In this document: positions 22,060 through 33,339 of the stretch, one piece after another
Numbering within the stretch: the stretch's first letter is position 1
How the letters are laid out: each line of letters starts with the position of its first letter
Made by a program: the position numbers and the translations under genes
Assembly: GCA_963932145.1 (NCBI GenBank)
Contig: OZ010573.1
Coordinates: forward strand, 24,375,760-24,439,759
DNA: 64,000 nt
Source of the DNA: Acanthosepion lycidas
Taxonomy: Eukaryota > Mollusca > Cephalopoda > Sepiida > Sepiidae
Direction of reading: 5' to 3'
Notes under the pieces: model-generated
What the model was told of the DNA's origin: nothing
Database searches by the model: none
Seen by the model: the letters and a program-made list of their open reading frames with translations, nothing else

Positions 22060-22935
22060 TTGGATAAGTATATTTCATTTTGATCAAAACTTGCACCCCC
22101 CGACACTGAATTTTTTTTTCTCTTTGATTTAAATTAAATTTAGATTTGAACAAGGGAATGACTCCTATCCAAAATATGGAAAAAGAAAGCCAGATGATGG
22201 AGGTCACATCAGCAAGATCATTGAGTAATATTGAAATGCATCATTTTTCTCGTCAAATTATAACAATGATTGAAAAATCAATCATCATTTTCTTACAAAA
22301 AAAAAAAAAATGTCTGACACACAGCAAGGCACGGGTAATTTGGCTAGTATATGATAAAATCCTTCAGTAAGAGAATGTCCATCTGACCCAAAGCAAATTA
22401 TTTTTGAAAAATGTGCAACTTTTAATTTTTAAGCAATTCTTTGAAATCCAGAGAGTGACCTGAAACTTTTGTCGAATAGTGTATATTTTTTTCTGTATCC
22501 ATTTCTTTGTAACACAGAAAATTTGTTAAGTCTGCTTAGTGCTTCATGTTGCTGTTGATGACCAAAGACTTGACATTAACCACAATGGCAAAAGTATATT
22601 CCAGTCACTTGATAGCCAATTCTTGTTTTTTATAAGATCATATCACTAGAGAAAATATATTTAAATGCGTCCTTTGAAGCAAAAAGGAAGTTTCTTTTTA
22701 CACATATATAGAAAGTGAAATTTGTGATCCAAATTCAAGTTCTCAAGTTGCCTGCTAGTGACATAGAGAGAGAGACCGCCCCCTATCCTGAGGTGGATTT
22801 AGTAATCAATGGTGCTAAAGAATTGCGATGAAGGTGCTAATTACTTGGGTAGAAGGGATTCCGGAGTAATTCCAGAAATAAGTTCACTGTTTTTTTTCTC
22901 TTAATAATTGTTTCTGGGGTTGAGTTATTAGTTAA
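22060..22935. other. Unassigned AT-rich DNA
   Basis: The stretch has an A run at 22297-22310 and a small GAGAGA tract near 22766. No gene was seen. Confidence 0.5.
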
Positions 22936-22938
22936 TTA

Positions 22939-23927
22939 CATGTAATAATTCCAAAGTGATTAAGAGACAGATTCGTTAAAGTAAAGTTTGTCATAAATGG
23001 CAAATTGGATTTTTGAGTGGTCTGAATAGCAGAATTCAACCAGACGGGATAAGTGGTTTTGGCAAAATTTAAGTATACGTCGTCTGCGGATGATCCAGCA
23101 GGAGGTCCGAATCCAATTTTAGTACCTCTTGAAAACTGGTTGCCTGCGGAGATCCGGAGATTAGGTGGAAACACATGGTGGTCCAGGCGATTTGCTTATT
23201 AAAATTCAGGGGCGGTGCCTAAAGATGGTTTAGCTCCGCCTCTCTCTATATAAGCTGCCCGCATGCTTGAGTTAGTCAGATGAGTTCAGAGTTCGGAGAT
23301 CAGAATTTGGAAGAGGCGGCTTGTTGGAATTTTCTGGTCTGTTGGTTGCCGTGTGTCAAGAAGACCGGTCCGAACCAAGAGATCAAAATAGAACCCGTAC
23401 GAATCCAGATAACTTCGTCAACAAGGCTGCGAGAAAGCAGACTGCTATATTGTAGGGTGCAGATGAAGATCCACGAATTACTTCCCTTAGATCAACCGAA
23501 ATTGTTTAGGCAGAAATTTTCCTACTCTCTCTCTGTGACTTTCCGACCCAAATGAGTCAATCTTGTTACGACATTTTGTACTCGTGTGAATTCTTTGGTA
23601 GAGACATAAAAAACAGTGGCCTAAATAGGGCTCTTTGTACAGGAGCAGGAGTTGCTTATTTTTTTTCTTTTTCATGTGTTTGCGGCTACGACAAGAAACT
23701 TTTGCTGCATGAATAGTGATTTCCTTCAGTGAAATACCCAGCCATTTCCTCCCCTTCCCACCAGATCATTCTGAGGAGATTGATACACTACTGTTCGGAT
23801 CAAGAATTCACAACGTGGCGAATAGGGGTGGTTCCTTCAGTTCACCAGAGGAAGATCGGGTGGATTTCTTTTTCGGACAGAACCACCGGGGAGACAGGAC
23901 AGAACTGCAACAGGCAGGGTTATTACG
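22939..23927 (+). mobile_element. Possible solo LTR, ~1 kb
   Basis: This block is clearly richer in G+C and CpG than its surroundings, with sharp edges. It starts with TGTAATAATTCC and ends with GGTTATTAC, short inverted ends of the TG...CA type used by LTRs. It has a promoter-like TATATAAGCTGCCCGC at about 23246. I see no gag or pol sequence on either side, so if it is an LTR element only one LTR remains. No convincing target duplication was found. The alternative is a host CpG-rich promoter and first exon. The age cannot be judged from one LTR. Confidence 0.4.
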
Positions 23928-23993
23928 TTAGAGCTTGCATTCACTTTTACCTAAATGCCTTTTTAAAACATAAAAAATCTCTTTTACCCTTTG

Positions 23994-24335
23994 GCTTATG
24001 GCCATATCATGCTGAAACATCAGTTCTCATTTGATCACTAAAGTTAAGCAATGATGAGCCTGCTCAGTACCTTGATAAATAACTGCTTGGGAATACCAGG
24101 TGCTGTAAGCTTGGATGTAATGGATAACAGCTTGGAATTGGAAATTGGAGAGCAGACTTTGAATTCCAGTTGGATTTTTTATATTCACTTACATGCAAAT
24201 ATCATTGGGAAAGGTATAAATCCATCTCTCCTCCTCCCAGTTATGGGTTAAATAGTAAGACTTGTACCAGAAAATCATTATGAAAAAATATTTTTTTGGC
24301 TTTAAATAACCGTAAAAATGTTAAGCCATAAAAAA
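23994..24335 (+). mobile_element. 5S rRNA-headed composite SINE, copy 2
   Basis: The head starts GCTTATGGCCATATCATGCT and continues with TCACTAAAGTTAAGCAATGA and GGGAATACCAGGTGCTGTAA, all in 5S rRNA order. The tRNA-like module (TTTGAATTCCAGTTGG), the central block CCAGTTATGGGTTAAATAG and the tail GGCTTTAAATAACC follow, as in copies 1, 3 and 4. Confidence 0.87.
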
Positions 24336-24354
24336 AATCAATTAATCAACCTCT

Positions 24355-24455
24355 TCTCCACCCTGTCTCAGCTATGAGTTAAATAGCAGGGTAGACTGGG
24401 CTCTTGAGTCTTGAGTGGCATCTAGTTCAGCAGCAAGTCAACTCTGAATTCTAAA
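24355..24455 (+). mobile_element. SINE type A fragment
   Basis: TCAGCTATGAGTTAAATAGC is followed by AGACTGGGCTCTTGAGTC and AGCAAGTCAACTCTGAATTC, the middle of a type A SINE. It lies directly behind the 5S-headed copy. Confidence 0.6.
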
Positions 24456-24703
24456 TGGTGGAAAAGACATGACAATTCAAAAAAATGAGGAAATGGAATT
24501 TGAGGAAAGCCATGATTGCCTCTGTTCTGAATGTACTTGGCATAAAAAAATGGCATTCATAGATTATTTTGAATATTTAATGTGAAACTTTGTAAAATAT
24601 TTTGAATGTTTATTGGTTGATTCCAGCCCCTATCACAGAAAAGAATGTTAGAAATTTTGATCATGTTAACAAGAATTCTTATACAATTCTTAAACATTCT
24701 AAC

Positions 24704-24707
<4 letters not shown>

Positions 24708-24761
<54 letters not shown>
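24708..24761. repeat. (TA)n microsatellite
   Basis: About 27 TA units. Confidence 0.97.
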
Positions 24762-24764
<3 letters not shown>

Positions 24765-24765
<1 letters not shown>

Positions 24766-25424
24766 TCTAAGGTTTTTGCTTCTGATGAGCACTTGGGATA
24801 CAAAGGAAATTTAAAAGGTTTTAGTTAGTAAAACAACCATCACATATATAAAACACAATATGCATCCATATATAAATTGAAGTACATAAAATTAGAGACA
24901 GGATGCTTTTTTTCGTTCTCTCTTTGTAGAAATGGATTTAGCTAAATGATTTATGGGTGATGTAATAGGCAAAGAGTTAGTGTAGCTGTGTCCAACCATA
25001 GGATGTTGAAAGGATTTAATGCTGTTATAGCCAGATCAGAAATATGGGTCATTCTATCTCAAAGGTTGCATCTTTAAGGTTTTTCCTTTTGGCAACAGTT
25101 ACAAAGATATAAGAATACAAAATTAATTCTGGACAGACACTGGTGGCATATGAAAATCATTAGACAAGGTGATGCAAATAACTGACAAAAATGGTAACTC
25201 TCCAATGAAGTGGAACATTGCATTATATTACTTCTCAATTCAGTACTGATACCATTCATGAGCTTTTGTAATTGACTCACAAGGGTATCATTAAATACCC
25301 TGCTATTAGATAGTGTTCCTCACCTAGTCTAGACTATTGGACTATGGAAGGTCAGTGCCATTTTGCTTGATCAGATGACTCATGTTTCCAGCTCTTTGGG
25401 GTAGATCATTGTTTGTGTAGAAGA
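24765..25424. other. Unassigned AT-rich DNA
   Basis: No coding signal or named repeat was seen. Confidence 0.5.
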
Positions 25425-25795
25425 GGCTATGGATTCAGGTATTCATCAAGGTTTTGGGCATGCTGTTGACTCAAATGGTGTGGTGTGTGTTCTGTTGTAT
25501 TTCATAAAAACCTCTGGTAAAATTGAAGTGTATCTTGACATGATGTACACATCTTGTTGCAAGCATTTTGCAACTGCTTTATACTTGCTATATTTCCTGT
25601 GGATAATGGTTTCTTCCAGCAAAATAATGCTATTTCCCATCATGCACTGGTTTTAAGAACTCCTTTTCAAGCACTCAATTGGCCTCTGTGCTTGCCAGAT
25701 TTAAACCCCATCAAGCCTGAATGAGACATGTTTACTGATGTTCCTAAATTGCTTGCGAGTCAAACACAGTAAGGGTCAACTCTGGAACATTGCTG
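25425..25795 (+). mobile_element. Tc1-like transposase remnant
   Basis: The frame DNGFFQQNNAISHHALVLRT, then FQALNWPLCLPDLNPIKP and a stop, follows the second and third catalytic blocks of Tc1/mariner transposases. The usual patterns there are FQQDNAPxH and LxWPxxSPDLNPIE. The D of FQQDNA is N here, and the final E of NPIE is K. Upstream, SGIHQGFGHAVDSNGVVCVL in another frame fits the region before it. This is a truncated, frameshifted, inactive copy. Its ends are not recognised. Confidence 0.75.
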
Positions 25796-25803
25796 GATAA
25801 GTG

Positions 25804-26132
25804 CCGTAATTGCCCATGTATAATATGCATTTTTTTCTAAAAAATAATAAGCAAAATCTGGGTGCGTATTATGCACAGTTACGAACAAAATCTTTAAAAA
25901 ATTGCCATAAAATAAAATAAGAATTATCATAAAACTAAATTAGAATATTATTATTCTCTGTTTAAACCATTTTCAAAATAGAGTAGGAAACACTGGCCAT
26001 AATGAAATTGCAAAGGTACAATTTATAGGCTTTGATTGCCAAACAAGGGGTGCATATTATGCATGAGTAGAAGCATTTTCTCACACTTTCAGCACAATTT
26101 TAGGGGTGTGTATTATACATGGGGAATTATGG
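25804..26132. mobile_element. 329-bp MITE with CCGTAATT/CCATAATT ends
   Basis: The left end CCGTAATTGCCCATGTATAA and the reverse-complemented right end CCATAATTCCCCATGTATAA agree over about 21 of 25 bases. Inside, the motif GGGTGC(G/A)TATTATGCA recurs twice and echoes the right end GGGTGTGTATTATACA. There is no open frame of note. The termini recall Zator-type elements with GTGTATAA ends, but that is a guess. The target duplication is unclear. Confidence 0.75.
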
Positions 26133-26134
26133 TA

Positions 26135-27085
26135 TATCTACACAAAGATTCCAACATTGGAGGCTCCATGCAAAATAAGGGTGCTGTCATTATTAAGGTA
26201 AAGGTAGGCACTCAAAGTTATTAGGTCATTGACCAAATAACTTGTAGCTTGTTTTATTTACTTATAATCCTCCTGACACCAGTTTAAACTGGCACCTTCT
26301 TTTTGCCATATATCTAAACTATAATTATGATCTAAAATATTGTTAAGTCAAAATTTCATTGAAATATGTTGGAAAATTTTCTAAGTTTTCATCTGAAATC
26401 AAGAAAATATGTATTTAAACAAAATGGCCACAGTTTATAGGGAAAATGATGTCAGAAGGATATAGGTTAAAGGCATTATTGACAAAGGATGATTTTAGTT
26501 AAATATATACTTGGATCAGTATTGTCTGAAATATTTGTAATGAAGCATTTTGAACTATATTTGAGGGCATTATCAAACTCCTAGAAACTTATGTATGTTC
26601 TTTGTTTTCAACTGTTTTACTTGATGTTTGTCATGAGACTCAAGGAGTTGTAACCATTGTAAAGATCAGTAATGTTTATAAACGGTTTTATTTTTATTAT
26701 TTTACTCTTTGTAGTTTTTGACTGATTATTTTAAATTTAGCATTTTCTATACACTGATCCTAAAAAGAAAATTGGAGAATAACATTTTGAGCCTAACCAG
26801 AAGTACTAATACTAGTCCATATGGAAATTTAATTACAATGTTTGATGGATGCTATTTTTGTTCTAAATACAAGTGCCTGCTTGAAATAATCAGGTCAATG
26901 GGAATTTTTATATTTATAACATAAACATTTCTGATTACAAAACTAATAATGCATGTTTTCTGATATTGCATAATTCTTAGAACAAAATAATTGTGCCATG
27001 GGGAAAATTATTTAAAAAATAAGTGTGCTTTATCAAATAAACAGTGTATTAAGGTAACAATTGAAGCAGATAATTCTGTATTTAG
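26135..27085. other. Unassigned AT-rich DNA
   Basis: I see nothing that supports a gene or a named element. Confidence 0.5.
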
Positions 27086-27091
27086 TATGTG

Positions 27092-27362
27092 ATGTAATGG
27101 AATAACTTGGCACCTCCATTAATGATTACACTATAGGTAAGTAAGTACCTATAAAGTCAACTGTCTACGAGAGATGGAGGACAACAGGGAGAGTGAGTAA
27201 GAAGACACAAGCACGTCTGACCTTCCAATTAGTGGCACTCACTACTAGATTGACCTGTGTGTATAACTGTACTGTATTTTATATTGTACTTGTTGTGTAC
27301 AATAAACCTTTCTTCTAGTATCCACCTGATGTTACTAATTTATTCCCTTAGCACGGAATATA
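27092..27362 (+). mobile_element. Weak LTR-like segment
   Basis: The segment has a polyadenylation signal context (GTACAATAAACC near 27297) followed by a T-rich stretch and an end GGAATATAACA. This resembles the R-U5 part of an LTR. The 5' boundary and target duplication are not clear, and no internal retroelement sequence adjoins. Confidence 0.25.
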
Positions 27363-27489
27363 ACAGTTCTGATGAAAATTTGTCAGAACATAACAGTATG
27401 CAAGAGTATAAAGGGATCAGAAATCCAACACTTTTGAAAAAGCAAATCTGTTTTGGTTGAAAGCAAAAAAAGCTTATCTATAGGTTTTA

Positions 27490-28070
27490 AAAGGGTGCCT
27501 TTTGTATAAATATTTTCATGGTAATTGTTCTGATGAACTTTCCTCTTGGATACCTAGACTTTATGAATTTTAAGCATGGTACTAGATTAGCAGCAAGATC
27601 GCATCATTTTACAATTGAAATGGTGAGATGTAACTGTAAGTTCTATGCTAATAGTTTCTTCTATTACACTTCTCGCTTGTGGATCTCTCTCTCAGCTTCT
27701 TGCTTCTCAGCTAACTTTAACCCTTTAAACCCTGACAACCACTTTACTAGTGGTAGAGAAAAATAATTTAATACCCAGTCACCGGTTGAATGGTGGATAA
27801 ACACTTGTAAATATTTTTATATCTACTGTGAAACATAACATGCCAATTATTTGCGAATTTTCACTTGAGAGCTCAGACAGAAGGGTTAACATTGTTCAGG
27901 AACACAGGGCTGAAAGGGTTAATTTTCAAAAATTTAAAAGCAGTATCAATTGTTATATCCTTAATTTTTGTTCTTTTATTGTCCTTTCTCCTTAATAGTA
28001 GTTTTTCTCATATTTTCTTACACTCAGTAACCTCTTGATTGCTTGGAATGAAATGATTAAAAAGAAAAAA
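27490..28070 (+). mobile_element. LINE 'A' 3' end, split by a MITE
   Basis: The ORF2 C-terminus reads YLDFMNFKHGTRLAARSHHF, IEMVRCNCKFYANSFFYYTS and RLWISLSASCFSANF. After the insertion at 27721-27918, the reading resumes at TTCAAAAATTTAAAAGCAG (the DLQKFK block), followed by the shared 3' UTR and AATGAAATGATTAAAAAG. It is 5'-truncated. It is the best-preserved coding end of this family in the window, apart from 48890. Confidence 0.85.
27721..27918. mobile_element. 198-bp piggyBac-like MITE
   Basis: The left end CCCTTTAAACCCTGACAACC and the reverse-complemented right end CCCTTTCAGCCCTGTGTTCC are preceded by TTAA on both sides (27717-27720 and 27919-27922). TTAA duplication and CCCTTT-type ends are characteristic of piggyBac elements. 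Removal of the element and one TTAA restores the LINE sequence seen in sister copies, so the borders are certain. There is no coding capacity. Confidence 0.92.
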
Positions 28071-28086
28071 AAAACTTCCTTCTGCT

Positions 28087-28093
<7 letters not shown>

Positions 28094-28147
<54 letters not shown>
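28094..28147. repeat. (TA)n microsatellite
   Basis: About 26 TA units follow a short (GT)n, just downstream of the LINE 3' end. Confidence 0.97.
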
Positions 28148-28149
<2 letters not shown>

Positions 28150-28557
28150 ATGAATTGGAGCATCTGTTGATTTGAGCCAAACTTTAAAAAAAAAAGTCTC
28201 AAAACAAATTGAGTATATCTGGAATGATTTCCTTCCTTTTAATATGTCTCCCCATGCCATTTAATTGGGCCACTGTAAAGCAACTCAAGTGACATTTTGA
28301 TTGGTCATTACTGACTCACTCAGCACTTACTCAGACTCACTCAAACCGTATTTGCTGTCTATCTATTATCTTGTAGAGGATAGGTACTTTTCTGTGTCAT
28401 TTAGTGGATACAAAATTCCAAAATGACTAAAATTATGAGGTCAAGTAATGTGTTGATTTTTAATTATTTTTTAATGCTTAAGGATCAGCAGGACATTTGT
28501 TACTTTAATTAAATACCTTTATTGATTAAAAAAAAAAAAAAAAATTTTTGTTAAACA

Positions 28558-28815
28558 TGTACAGGTGATGTAATGGACAGCAGCTTGAAATGAGAAATTG
28601 GCGTGACATTCACTTTCACATAATTACCTCTGGGAAAAGTATGAATCCTCTGAGATACAGGCTAAATAGTAGCACTTGTAACTGAAACAAATCATTATTC
28701 TCCCCCCAAAATTGTTAATGCAATATTCACTTACTAAAAAGAATTATTCTTACAATCCAAAATATGCTTTGCTTTTAAATAACCCACATAGGGTTGATAA
28801 GCTTTTTATTAAATA
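28558..28815 (+). mobile_element. SINE, 5S-family body without 5S head
   Basis: GGTGATGTAATGGACAGCAG, TCACATAATTACCTCTGGGA, AATAGTAGCACTTGTAAC and the tail TTTTAAATAACCCACATAGG follow the body of the 5S-headed family in order. The 5S module is missing, so this is a 5'-truncated copy or a related monomeric SINE. Confidence 0.65.
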
Positions 28816-29317
28816 ACTTTTATTTTTTTACTGATTAAATAAGGATTTTTTATATTCTTTTCTGTACATACTTTTATTAACATTGAAAATGCATTTATAT
28901 TTTGCGTGTTTTTGTGTTACTTTACATAAGCAGGGCAGCCACATAATTAGAATAAAGAGGCTTTATGCCAGTTGTTCCCACCACTTAAACCAGGCTCTGC
29001 TTTCTGTAATGTAAAAGAAAATGGGGCTAGCTTATGATCCATTTATGTCTTTACAAGAACAGTCTTGTTTAGCCATTTAACAAGAGATGGGTTTTATTAA
29101 TATGCAGCCGTCATTTTCACAAGGTATGAAAATATAGCCTTTAACATTTTTTTTATAATTTTGGTTTAAAAAATTCTGTTGTGCCACAAATGTATTTGCA
29201 GTTCTTTCCTTGAACAAACTAAACAACTCTATTCAGTAGTTGCTTCTCGTTCATTATATCCATGGTTTTTTCCTGAGCAACAGATAAAAATTAAGCTGTT
29301 ATTATAGATGGTAAACA

Positions 29318-29453
29318 CATCTTTGTTTTGGGTTATTATAACATCAAATTGACAGAGGTCTTTGTCTTTGGTTATTCTAATGTCCAATCAACAGAGGTAT
29401 TTGTCTTGGGTTATTCTAATGTCCAATCAACAGAGGTATTTGTCTTGGGTTAA
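29318..29453. repeat. 39-bp tandem repeat, ~3.5 copies
   Basis: The unit contains TTCTAATGTCCAATCAACAG and GGTATTTGTCTTGGG. The last two full units are identical; the first is diverged (TTATAACATCAAATTGACAG). Confidence 0.9.
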
Positions 29454-29464
29454 TAATTAACAAG

Positions 29465-29740
29465 TGAAATAATTGGATGTGCAGGTATTGTCATGGTTAT
29501 CAGCTCAGAAAGAATTCAGTGAGCAGTGGTTGAATTATGGCAGTTATATTCACTTTTGCACTGATACCCTTGGGGAAAGGGATGAACCTGTCTATTCTTC
29601 CCCCCTCCAGTTTTTGTGTAAAACAGCAAGGCACACTAGTCTCTTTAGCCTTGGTTGACAGCAAGTTGTTGACTTGATAAAAGCCCCAACCAGCAGCCTT
29701 GGCCACTTGTGAGGATGTATCAGCCTGTAAAATTATGCAA
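29465..29740 (+). mobile_element. SINE type A fragment
   Basis: The order TGGTTGAATTATGGCAG, CACTTTTGCACTGATACCCT, GGGGAAAGGGATGAACC and TAGCCTTGGTTGACAGCAAG matches the middle of type A SINEs. The head is badly eroded and the far 3' end is missing. Confidence 0.6.
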
Positions 29741-29959
29741 TAACTGAATTTCTTAAGTAATGTGAGTCAGTCATACTGGAGATGGTACCTTTTTTGGGTC
29801 CATTTTTTTAAAATGGAACAAATATTAATCAAAAATGAATAATTAAGAATGCTTCATGTAAGAAATCTGAATAATTATCTAGAACTAATATATACCATCA
29901 TATATATATATATATATATAGCAGGCATACTTATGAAAGCTGATGCAGGGAAGTTTAAA

Positions 29960-30150
29960 AAAAATATTAAGCCCAAACACCAAGGGTCCTTCCCCCTATG
30001 CAGTACATCCTTTGGGAGGAGGGTTGGGTCATTACCCAATGCTTGAGGTGTTCCCAAAAGGGGAAGTGCTGAGGAAACTTGGGCAATTTTTCCACAGTAT
30101 TGCTGTTAAACCCACTTTAAACTGTCTTTGTGTCACATTTGGTACTGATC
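29960..30150 (+). repeat. Repeat E, copy 1
   Basis: GCTTGAGGTGTTCCCAAAAG followed by GGAAGTGCTGAGG aligns with GCCTGAGGCATCTCAAAATG and GGAAGTACTGAGG at about 40220-40256. Both copies are diverged. Confidence 0.4.
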
Positions 30151-30189
30151 CATGTATATAAAAAGCAAAATGTAACCTCCCCCCATATA

Positions 30190-30222
30190 TAATATTATTA
30201 TTATTATTATTATTATTATAAT
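30190..30222. repeat. (ATT)n microsatellite
   Basis: A short ATT/TTA array lies beside the 3' end of the Penelope-like element. Confidence 0.85.
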
Positions 30223-30264
30223 AGATTACGATAAAAACATTTTTATATCGCTACACAAAAACTT

Positions 30265-31900
30265 TCATGTTTTGGAACGTTAATGGTTCCTCATCGGGCA
30301 GTGGTAGATAACATAATACAAATGATTTACTTGAGAAATTTGAAAACAAATCATTACCTCTTTTGAAAGTTAAAAAAATATGTGGGGAAACTAATTTCAG
30401 AATTAAAACATATATACTTGTGGGTATGTCTGGATTAACCAGTTAAAAGTCAGATCTATGGTAAAATAGAAAAATTAAAAATAATATCAGAGGGTGGAGG
30501 GAGGTGGGTTATAAATTCATTTCTTTATACACTGGCACTCTAGACATGTCAGCGTCAAATATAATGTAGCAAAATCAAAGTTTAGATTTGGTGAAGTAGT
30601 CATAGAGTAACATTGAACAAAAAAATTATTTTTAAGAATTTAAAAAAAATTTTCTATACTACAGAAACTTCTTAAAGGGAACAAATAGATAAAGTTAAAA
30701 GAAATTTTTTTTTTTTTTTTTTTTTTTTTGTGGAACTTTAATATATGATGCTAAATTATATTGAATAAGGCTGTAAAAATGGGGCAATATTAAAATTGAA
30801 AAAACTCAATAAAATTTGAGTGGACCATTATATGCTTATAAAATAATGACTGTCATTGTAATGCATAAAATATTTATGATGAATTCTTTTAACTATATTT
30901 TAAAATGTAAAATTTAGTCAATGCCTACATAAAACTGTTAATTCATTTCTTTGATGTAGCAGAACTTTATTTTTAGGAAACTTTATAATATGCATTTTTT
31001 CTTGTAAACACATGGGTCAAATAAGCATTTACAGATATTTGTTTTTTTAAATATTTTTGATTTAACCTTACGAGTTTTACTAATTTTTTAAATGTCAAAA
31101 ATAGAAAGGGATGTTTGGTTACAGTCGGCATTGTTGAAAGAAGATATGTGCTGATACCACCCCAGTTTAAAAGGATTTTTTGTACTGCCAATTTTATAAA
31201 ATTTCTTAATTGTTGGATTTTCACGAGATGAAGTGGTACATTGGTAAACAATAGAATCAGTAAGGAACCCATTCTGTAATGGACATTCATTAGGATTTCT
31301 GCAATTACACAATTTATCATTATTGTTTTCTGTTTTGGAATAATGATTATTACTTTGGTTTAAGTGTAGATTTAAAATTTTATTATGTCCTTTAGTAATT
31401 TTTTCTAGATTATCTGTACAACTGTAATTTAATTTCAGTATATTTTTATTAAAAATCTTGCTTAGAAATGTTTCTCAATTAAAGTGAGAAACTTCTACTC
31501 TAACTTAGTGCTAACCATTTGGTTAAATGGGGGTGTATACCAAATGATTTTTCTATTTCTATTTTTTTCCTGCTATCACTATTATGTTTCCTGTATTTAA
31601 TATCAGGGCATTTATAGCCACTATTTTTTAAGGCATTGTTGTAAAAATAGTAATGTTTATAAAATTCATTGGGAAAGTTATTACTAATTCTATATTCTAT
31701 GGAGGAGGGTATATGCTTGATCATAGATGGAGGGTGATTAGAATTTGGGTGGATATATAAGGGATTTGCATTAATTTTCATGTATGCTTGGTATGTTATT
31801 GACTATGTCTAGTGTTACATCGATGAAGTTTACTTTTTTAAGTTTGTGTTGATTTTAACTTTCAAGATTATATAAAATGAATAAACCAACTTTTTAAAAA
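30265..31900 (-). mobile_element. Broken Penelope-like element (RT end + GIY-YIG)
   Basis: On the minus strand the following blocks occur in order. KKVNFIDVTLDI is followed by PLYIHPNSNHPPSMIKHIPS, then SIEYRISNNFPNEF with YNNALKNSGYKC, then KLNYSCTDNLEKITKGHNK. CNCRNPNECPLQNGFLTDSI comes next, and then FYKIGSTKNPFKLGWYQH with ISSF. The first set is the end of a Penelope-type reverse transcriptase. The cysteine block and the YKIGST motif are its linker and GIY-YIG endonuclease. The far 3' end contains a hairpin motif at 30269-30299. The element is 5'-truncated and broken in several places. The limits are approximate, and the 3' UTR call (30265-30950) is inference. Confidence 0.75.
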
Positions 31901-31904
31901 GTAA

Positions 31905-32590
31905 ATGCTAAGAACTGCAGATTCTAACTCCATTTGTTTTTTATCTTATATATAATGCTTCTTTTTTTTTTTTGTCTCCAGAATAGTAGAAATAGAATGT
32001 TTGTTAAATTTGACAAATAAAATTCTATAATTATTCTGTTGTAGAAAGAGGGTTTTTTTTTTTTTGCATTTGTTTAGTTGAATATTCATCATGTATTTGG
32101 CATAAGCAAGAAAATGAAAAGCAACATAAAATTTTTGATATTTTATAAATACAACCTAACTTAAATTAAATATTGCCATCATTTATGAATAAATTAATAT
32201 TTAAATAATTAACCATTGTTTCTGATTTATTTTTAGTTGAATTATAATTGGTCAGTTCGGCTGGTGCTATATCTATTCACTAAATGGTGTTTCTAACAAA
32301 ATGGAGCAATTACCAAGGATAAAACAGATATAAACTAATATTTTTAATTGAAAATCCATATATAGACAAAATAGCTGAGCAAGTGGAAGAAGATCGGTTT
32401 GTCTAGTCTTTGGTCTTGGCATACAAATGGAGTTAAGTTTGGTCAACTGATCTGATGGGGAAAGTGTAGTGTATTTCAGCTGGATGGGGATTTATTCACT
32501 TTTGTAATAATAGTTATTGGAATTTAAAAGAGCCACTTTAAAAAGGACTGCTAGGTATAATAATTTTATGTTCAAAATGATAACAAAAGA
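31905..32590. other. Unassigned AT-rich DNA
   Basis: The stretch has T runs near 31960 and 32050. A faint type A SINE likeness at 32410-32540 is too weak to annotate. Confidence 0.45.
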
Positions 32591-32595
32591 TCTTG

Positions 32596-33024
32596 TTATG
32601 TCAGCTTTGTGTGTGTTAGCCAGATCAGATCAAATCTGGGGTGAGACAAAGTGGGGTTGGTGTAGAGTTGCCCAAGATGAGCTGTGTATGTGGTGGTGAG
32701 TGATGAGGGTGTATGGCAAATGGTTGCTGGATAGGAGCTTACTATCCTGTCCATGTAAATATGACTGTCAGCAATGGTGACATTGTTTGTTTCTGATGAA
32801 TCAGCCACACACCATAGTAATCTTGTTTGTCTCTCTGCAGTAATAGTTTTTGGCCCTGAAATTCCCCTCCCTCTCTCTCCTCCATACTTCTTGCTGTCTC
32901 TCATATTTGCATTTCTGGATGACCCAGAGCATGCACCTGAATGTTTAGTTAGATCCAAAGGTCTATGATACTGTCCTCTTGTGTCAGTGACACTTGGCAT
33001 ATTCCCAGTTCTTTGTCTCCACAT
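32596..33024 (-). other. Unidentified 142-codon open frame
   Basis: This ATG-started minus-strand frame sits in a patch of higher GC than the surroundings. Its product is hydrophilic, with an Arg/Gly/Ser-rich first half (for example SKKYGGERGRGISGPKT) and a Thr/Pro-rich end. I recognise no domain, and no splice sites or promoter mark it as a gene. A shorter frame overlaps it on the other strand. It may be an old repeat or chance. Confidence 0.2.
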
Positions 33025-33339
33025 ACCCTAATAATGACATTGCAATACTCAATAGAATTGTTAATTGTGAGAATCCAATCATAACTTTTTTTTTCACTAG
33101 CAATCTACCAATTTCCCAAGTCTAATTATTTATCAAAATTTTTAGAATTGAACCACTTGTCCTTTTGTGGATAAACTGATGCATGAAGATTATAATATTA
33201 GATCTCTAAGGATTTATTTCCTTTCTTTTTGAGCACTTCAAACAGATTTTAATTTGTAGATCCAATAAATCTTTTTTCTGTAGGTTCGTAAAAGTTAATT
33301 TCAGAATAGTTTGTTTCTTCACTAACATTTTACTTGTAA

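Noticed and set aside
27992-28260. Frames with Tyr-Ile repeats at (TA)n arrays
   Set aside because: (TA)n encodes alternating Tyr-Ile in every frame without stops; the same artefact occurs at most TA arrays in the window.
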